Part shown: positions 58,977 to 64,000 of the stretch, one piece after another
How positions within the stretch are numbered: position 1 is the stretch's first letter
Layout: the number at the start of each line of letters is the position of its first letter
Source of the DNA: Nostoc sp. KVJ20
Lineage (GTDB): Bacteria > Cyanobacteriota > Cyanobacteriia > Cyanobacteriales > Nostocaceae
DNA length: 64,000 bases
Direction of reading: 5' to 3'
Assembly: GCF_001712795.1 (NCBI RefSeq)
Contig: NZ_KV757650.1
Coordinates: 1 to 64,000 of the forward strand
Position numbers and translations under genes: made by a program
The notes under the pieces: model-generated
The model's input: only the letters and a program-made list of their open reading frames with translations
The model's database searches: none
Told to the model about the DNA's origin: nothing

Positions 58977-61397
58977 TTATCTACCTGGAACCTTCAACCC
59001 CCTGCGCTCAAGGATTTGCCGTACATCTGGGCTGGGATTGTAGTTATAACCATAGGAGGAGTTTTCAGAGTCATCCATAATTTGAGGTGTGAGCAATACA
59101 ATCACCTCATTGCGCTGGTTGGATCTGTTTGTTTTTCTAAATAGGGAACCAATCAGTGGAAGATCGCCCAAAATAGGAATCTTGGAGATACTTGTCCGGT
59201 CTTGGTCTTGAATTATGCCTGAGAGAATGAGCGTTTGACCATCTCGTAAGCGAATTAAGCCAGAAGTAAGCGAACGCTCAGATACTAAAATAATTTGTCC
59301 ATTCCCTGTATCTTGTGAAGCTGTAGGAGCGCTTACAGTAGGAGCAACCGATAGAGAAACAAAACCATTATCATCAATCCGGTCAATTTTCACATTTAAG
59401 GTCAAGCCAACTTTTTGTTTATCAATTTTTCTTTCTGTCCTAGAGCCACCAGCATTATCCGTTGTTTCGATGGTTATGTTTCCCACTACTTCCTGGGTCA
59501 GATTCACAAGAGCCTGCTGACCTTCTTGCACAATTAATGTTGGGTCAGTCAAAATCTTGGCATTGCCATTTGTGACTTGAGCTTGCAAGCTAGCAAGAAG
59601 ACGTTTGGGGAACTGGTACAGACTTGGCAAACTAAATCCGGCTGCTGCACGAGTGCCTTCTGCATAACTAGCAGTTTGTCTTCCAGTTGTAGGATCAGTA
59701 GTAATTGTTACTGTATCTGGTGTTCCTGGAGTAAAAGTTGTAAGACCAGGGGTAGTTGGATTGCCGGTTGCCGGAGAAATTGGTTGGAGGAAGGTCGCAT
59801 CGCCTGGTGTGTTTTGTGTAAGTACCCCATCTTGTATAACTCTGACGCCTGAGCCTCCATTTGGAACTGTAAAACTACCATTTTGGTTCAAGAATGGCGT
59901 TCCTGTAATTGGATTCGTAATAGTAGGCGTCTCAGTCACACTATTTGTTACTTCAGAACTAGTAGCTGGTCTGGAACCGCCAAAATTCAGAGATGCTGCA
60001 CCGCCATCACTAGTAAAGAAGTTATTGCCAACCCCAAAGGAAAAGCTAGTGTTGTAGTCCTGGGTGTTCAAGAGGTTAACATCGATAATCTTTACGTTAA
60101 CTACCACCTGACGACGCCGAATATCAAGCTGAGTTAGTTGACCCATTGCCATCTCAACTAGCCGAGGAGGGCCAATCAAGGTTAGAGAATTAGTACGCTC
60201 ATCTCCTAATGCCTGTAAACCTCTAAGTAATGGGTTAGAGTCTTTGAAATCTACGCGTTGAGTTTCAACTCTATTTTCTGTGGTCGTCTGAGTCTGGGTA
60301 ATGGGAGCAGCTGCATTCCCAACAGCCACAGCACTAACACTGGTAACTTGTCGTTCGCGGCTGACGGCACTTTCTGCTCCCAAGCCGACCAAAAAATTCA
60401 GGGCGACTCCCACCGTTACCTGATTGAGTCGCAAGCTACGCATAACCATATCACGGGTGGAATTAGGTAGTTTAGGCCCAACAAAAACCGTGCGATTACT
60501 GCGGTTAGCTTCTAAACCACTCAAACGCAAGACATAGTTAAACACATCTTGCACTGGTTCATTTTCTATATCTAACGAGATTGTTTGAGAAACTGCTGGT
60601 GCATTAGCAGCAGCACCTTGCTCACCTCCGATATAAGCTAGGTTGAGATTAGCAGCACGGGCAAGCAATGACAAAACCTCACGCACCGGCGCATCTCGCA
60701 GGACTAGACGGGGTACACGTTCCTGAGTTCCTAAGTCAATGGTGCTAGGAGAAGCATCAGTATTGGAGATGGCAATATCTCCTACCGGTGGGGCAACGGC
60801 TCTAGGTAAGAAAGGTGGAGCCTGACTCAGAGGTTGACCTGGCCCAGCAGCTTGTGCAGGTTGTCCGTCAATGGTGACTTGTGGGTTGGGAACGAGAACA
60901 CCTGAATTTTGACCAGATTGGGCTGGAGTAGTAACAGGTGGTGCTGTGGATGTTGGTGCTGTTGGCGTTGGTGCTGATGCTGTAGTGCCAGTGGATGGGC
61001 TAAAGCTGAGTGTAATTCCATTTTGCGATCGCACCACGGGTTGACTGCCAGGTGCATTGTTACTGCCAGTTACCGTCACTCGGATGCTATTTGCATCAAG
61101 CTGATTAACCTCAACAGAGGCAATTCCTGGTGCTGGGCTATCTTGACGAAAACTATTACCTTGTGGTAATCGTAATTGAGTATTGATAATATCTGCAATT
61201 AAAGCATTGCCTCTTTTCGTAGTGAAAACTTGGGGGCGTGACCCGGAAGAAGTTTTCAAAGCAACGCTAATTCCACCATCAACTGCATTTAACTGTACAT
61301 TAGTAACTTGGCTGATTTGTGCCCAAACTGGTTGAGCTGCCAAAAATACAAAAGCAGCAGTACTCAATATAAAACTATTACCGTGAAGCTGTTTCAC
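58977..61397 (-). CDS. pilQ: Type IV pilus secretin PilQ with AMIN domain
   Basis: AMIN N-terminus (VTNVQLNAVDGGISVALKTSSGSRPQVFTTKRGNALIADI); secretin VPRLVLRDAPVREVLSLLARAANLNLAY; ILSGIIQDQDRTSISKIPILGDLPLIGSLFR. Confidence 0.95.
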   Translation of the reverse strand: MKQLHGNSFILSTAAFVFLAAQPVWAQISQVTNVQLNAVDGGISVALKTSSGSRPQVFTTKRGNALIADIINTQLRLPQGNSFRQDSPAPGIASVEVNQLDANSIRVTVTGSNNAPGSQPVVRSQNGITLSFSPSTGTTASAPTPTAPTSTAPPVTTPAQSGQNSGVLVPNPQVTIDGQPAQAAGPGQPLSQAPPFLPRAVAPPVGDIAISNTDASPSTIDLGTQERVPRLVLRDAPVREVLSLLARAANLNLAYIGGEQGAAANAPAVSQTISLDIENEPVQDVFNYVLRLSGLEANRSNRTVFVGPKLPNSTRDMVMRSLRLNQVTVGVALNFLVGLGAESAVSRERQVTSVSAVAVGNAAAPITQTQTTTENRVETQRVDFKDSNPLLRGLQALGDERTNSLTLIGPPRLVEMAMGQLTQLDIRRRQVVVNVKIIDVNLLNTQDYNTSFSFGVGNNFFTSDGGAASLNFGGSRPATSSEVTNSVTETPTITNPITGTPFLNQNGSFTVPNGGSGVRVIQDGVLTQNTPGDATFLQPISPATGNPTTPGLTTFTPGTPDTVTITTDPTTGRQTASYAEGTRAAAGFSLPSLYQFPKRLLASLQAQVTNGNAKILTDPTLIVQEGQQALVNLTQEVVGNITIETTDNAGGSRTERKIDKQKVGLTLNVKIDRIDDNGFVSLSVAPTVSAPTASQDTGNGQIILVSERSLTSGLIRLRDGQTLILSGIIQDQDRTSISKIPILGDLPLIGSLFRKTNRSNQRNEVIVLLTPQIMDDSENSSYGYNYNPSPDVRQILERRGLKVPGR

Positions 61398-61602
61398 AGT
61401 TCATTCCTCACCTAATAAAACCTTGTTTACAGACAATTTGTGCGTAGGCGCTTAAAAACCACGTCTACACAAGACTTTACCCACCTCCGTGGGTTTCAAA
61501 CCCTCAATTTCTTCTTAGTCCGCGGAGGCGGACTACCCTGCGGGAACGCCAAGGGCGAACGCTACTGTAGCCGCGAATTCTATTCGCCCTGGCTTTAGTT
61601 GA

Positions 61603-62370
61603 CTATTTTTTCGGGGCATTTTTAGCTGCCGCCGCCGCTATTTCTTCTGGACTAAGTGGCATCAATACCTGTAATTGGAATGATGTATTAATCGCTGCTG
61701 GCCCTACCTGCATCGGCGTTTTATCTAATGGGGATCTTGTTTCTACTGGAGCCAAAGTTGCCACATAATCTTTAACTATTAACAAAGGCTGTAACCGCTC
61801 AATGTTACGCATTATCGATTGTGTTTGTTCGTAAGTTCCGGTAATTTCGGCATTGATAATGCTGCGTTGCAGCTTACCGTCAACCTGTAGTCCTAGAGTT
61901 CCATCGATAACTGGTTCTGGTTTTTGGGAAACGGGCACAAATTTCTTCAGTTTGGCTCTCACTGCATTAATAGAAGTTGGAGTATTACCAGACTCAATTA
62001 AGCGGTTCAGATCCAACAACAATGTATCTAAGGTTTTTTCGTTAGCAAATAAATCTAAAACCTGAACTTTTTGCTGTTTTGCCTGTGCTAGTTCGTCTTT
62101 AACTTTGTCAATCTGTTTGATATTGGCTTTTTTTTGCTCAATTTGCCCTTGCAGTTCAGTGCTTTTTGCTTGCTGCTGCTGATAGCTTTCCCAAGCTGGC
62201 ATCAGCAGGTTTAACAATATATAACCTGCTCCTGCTAAACCAATTACCCCCACTAAGATCCCAATAATTTTTGGTGTGAAGGCAATACCAAATACCACGG
62301 GGTGGGCTGGCGTTTCCGAATCGAATTCCCCACCATGTTCAGCAAAATTTAAATCATCACTCAGCGTCAT
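61603..62370 (-). CDS. pilO: Type IV pilus assembly protein PilO-like
   Basis: Position in pilMNOQ order, single TM, coiled coil; overlaps pilN stop. Confidence 0.85.
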   Translation of the reverse strand: MTLSDDLNFAEHGGEFDSETPAHPVVFGIAFTPKIIGILVGVIGLAGAGYILLNLLMPAWESYQQQQAKSTELQGQIEQKKANIKQIDKVKDELAQAKQQKVQVLDLFANEKTLDTLLLDLNRLIESGNTPTSINAVRAKLKKFVPVSQKPEPVIDGTLGLQVDGKLQRSIINAEITGTYEQTQSIMRNIERLQPLLIVKDYVATLAPVETRSPLDKTPMQVGPAAINTSFQLQVLMPLSPEEIAAAAAKNAPKK

Positions 62371-63143
62371 TTTGAAATGACTCCTGTTTGTTGCATATTA
62401 CGAATTCGAGTAACTAACCCCACTGTGCCTTTTTTTTCCAACTCCCGGATTAATTCTGAAGCTGGAACATCATTCATACTTGATTGAATAGTGTATTTAA
62501 CTACTTGGGGTGGCTTAATTATTACACCAGCAGGAGATTGACCTACACCTGGTGGTAAGGGAGCATCTACTAACGTTGCCGTCAGAATTCTGCTTTCTGT
62601 GGACTTCAAGAAGCGAGACTGCTGTAAACTCAATAGGAAATCATTGACATCGTTAAATGAACGAGCCAATCCGGTGATTTCTAATCCTCCCGCGGGATTG
62701 CCTACTGGCTGACCTGCTGCTGCCGCAATAGGGGGAATCTGCTTGATATTCTCAATTTGCACTGCTGCTGGAATGCGATCGCGCAAATCTTGCAGCATTG
62801 CTGACCAAGGTCGAATCTGGTCAAATACAGTCACTAAAGCTTGTGTTTCACCTTTAATAGCATTCGTCTCAGCTTTGATTTTATTCAGATTTCCTATTTC
62901 TGTATCTAGCCTCTTGCTTTCTTGGTCTAGTTGTGATATTTGAACATCTAATTCAACAATCTTCCCTTGCAATATCCACCAGCTAACTCCCAATAAAGCT
63001 GGAAGACCTACACCTAATGCAACACCCACATACACAGGTGTTAAATTTCCTGTAGGCAGCTTTAGACCTATTCCTCCCTTTCTCTCAGGCTTTTTCTGGT
63101 ATGCTGGGCGGTCTTTAAGAAAGTTAACATCTAGGCTATACAT
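62367..63143 (-). CDS. pilN: Type IV pilus assembly protein PilN-like
   Basis: MYSLDVNFLKDRP, TM, coiled coil, IPAAVQIENIKQIPP; position. Confidence 0.88.
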   Translation of the reverse strand: MYSLDVNFLKDRPAYQKKPERKGGIGLKLPTGNLTPVYVGVALGVGLPALLGVSWWILQGKIVELDVQISQLDQESKRLDTEIGNLNKIKAETNAIKGETQALVTVFDQIRPWSAMLQDLRDRIPAAVQIENIKQIPPIAAAAGQPVGNPAGGLEITGLARSFNDVNDFLLSLQQSRFLKSTESRILTATLVDAPLPPGVGQSPAGVIIKPPQVVKYTIQSSMNDVPASELIRELEKKGTVGLVTRIRNMQQTGVISK

Positions 63144-63147
63144 TTTA

Positions 63148-64000
63148 TTACACCTCCCGCATTCCTAGACCGAGTACGATCGCTAAACCAGAGCGTTGTA
63201 CCTGTGGATATTTATCAGTGTCAACTTCTAAGGACAAAGACCCGATTGGATCGATTTGGGTAGTTGGCAAGCTCAAGCGTTGGGTAAAGAATTCATCTAG
63301 CTGTTGGAGTCCACCTCCTGGCCCAGCTAATAAAATCTGCGCTACCTCCAAATTTTCACTTTGATTGAGGTAAAAATCGATGGAACGGCGCAGTTCATCC
63401 GTTAGTTCTCCCAATACTCTTAATATGGCTGCCATACCAGGATCAATTTCGGTAACACCGGTTTTTCCGCCATCTATAGGAGTTGGGGGAATAACCATTC
63501 CGTGTAACAGTTCCATATCTCGTGATGTGGGTAAGCTCATTGCCCTTGCTAAGGCAGTTTGCATTTGATAAGTCCCGATGGGGACTGTGCGCGAAAATTG
63601 CGGCACTCCGTTAACGATGATGGCAATTTCTGTACTGTCGAACTCTATATCAACTAGTACTGCTGCTTCTTGTGGCCCGAATTGCCGCAGTTGCTCGCGA
63701 ATAGTCCGAATCAGGGCAAAACTGTTAATTTCTAAAACATCAATTTGCAATCCTGCCTGCTCGAAAGTGCTTATATAGGTATCCGTTATCTCCTTGCGAG
63801 TTGCAACTAAAAGTACATGTACTTTTTCAATGCCATCCTCGTCTATAAAGTAGTCAAGTTTCTGATAATCTACATCAGCCTCTTCACGAGGATAGGGTAA
63901 ATACAAACCTGCTTCATGGTTTAGCACCATTTCTCGCAGTTCTTTGTCATCTAACTCCGTTGGCACTGGTATAATCCGAACGATGGAATCTCGCCCTGGT
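63148..64000 (-). CDS. pilM: Type IV pilus assembly protein PilM-like (5' end beyond window)
   Basis: AGLYLPYPREEADVDYQKLDY; AVLVDIEFDSTEIAII; reading frame stays open (PGRDSIVRIIPVPTELDD) to the window end. Confidence 0.92.
   Translation of the reverse strand, partial: PGRDSIVRIIPVPTELDDKELREMVLNHEAGLYLPYPREEADVDYQKLDYFIDEDGIEKVHVLLVATRKEITDTYISTFEQAGLQIDVLEINSFALIRTIREQLRQFGPQEAAVLVDIEFDSTEIAIIVNGVPQFSRTVPIGTYQMQTALARAMSLPTSRDMELLHGMVIPPTPIDGGKTGVTEIDPGMAAILRVLGELTDELRRSIDFYLNQSENLEVAQILLAGPGGGLQQLDEFFTQRLSLPTTQIDPIGSLSLEVDTDKYPQVQRSGLAIVLGLGMREV

Noticed and set aside
59577-60137. Antisense ORFs in pilQ
   Set aside because: Overlap the well-supported secretin gene; no domain evidence.

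Overview
Chromosomal window from a filamentous, Nostoc-like cyanobacterium. The call rests on psbA, pilMNOQ, a CRR6-like protein, DUF1574/DUF1997/DUF760/DUF3685-type proteins, frequent GCGATCGC (HIP1) octamers and abundant heptameric short tandem repeats. Most genes look like housekeeping: metG, lptC, ppc, psbA, hslO, hisD, ispG, ispD, scpB, hup, a fur/perR-like regulator and pilMNOQ. I see no rRNA, no confident tRNA, no CRISPR array and no intact transposase. The most unusual feature is how repeats relate to genes. (i) ATGAC-type heptamer repeats abut or contain the start codons of about seven genes. (ii) GGGCATA, GGGAGTA and GAGTGCT-type heptamers contain the stop codons of about five genes. 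(iii) A ~115-bp element with perfect 12-bp terminal inverted repeats lies in frame inside a cobD-like aminotransferase gene. (iv) G-rich repeat tracts appear in frame inside ppc and a DUF3685 gene. Other leads are a NACHT-pentapeptide STAND protein, a split hydrolase/acyltransferase pair resembling plant phytyl ester synthase, a four-repeat DUF1574/SGNH + MBOAT pair, a disulfide-reductase-fold flavoprotein lacking its redox motif, an unlisted 31-aa membrane microprotein, and a gene remnant. All family assignments come from reading the sequence; no database search was run.
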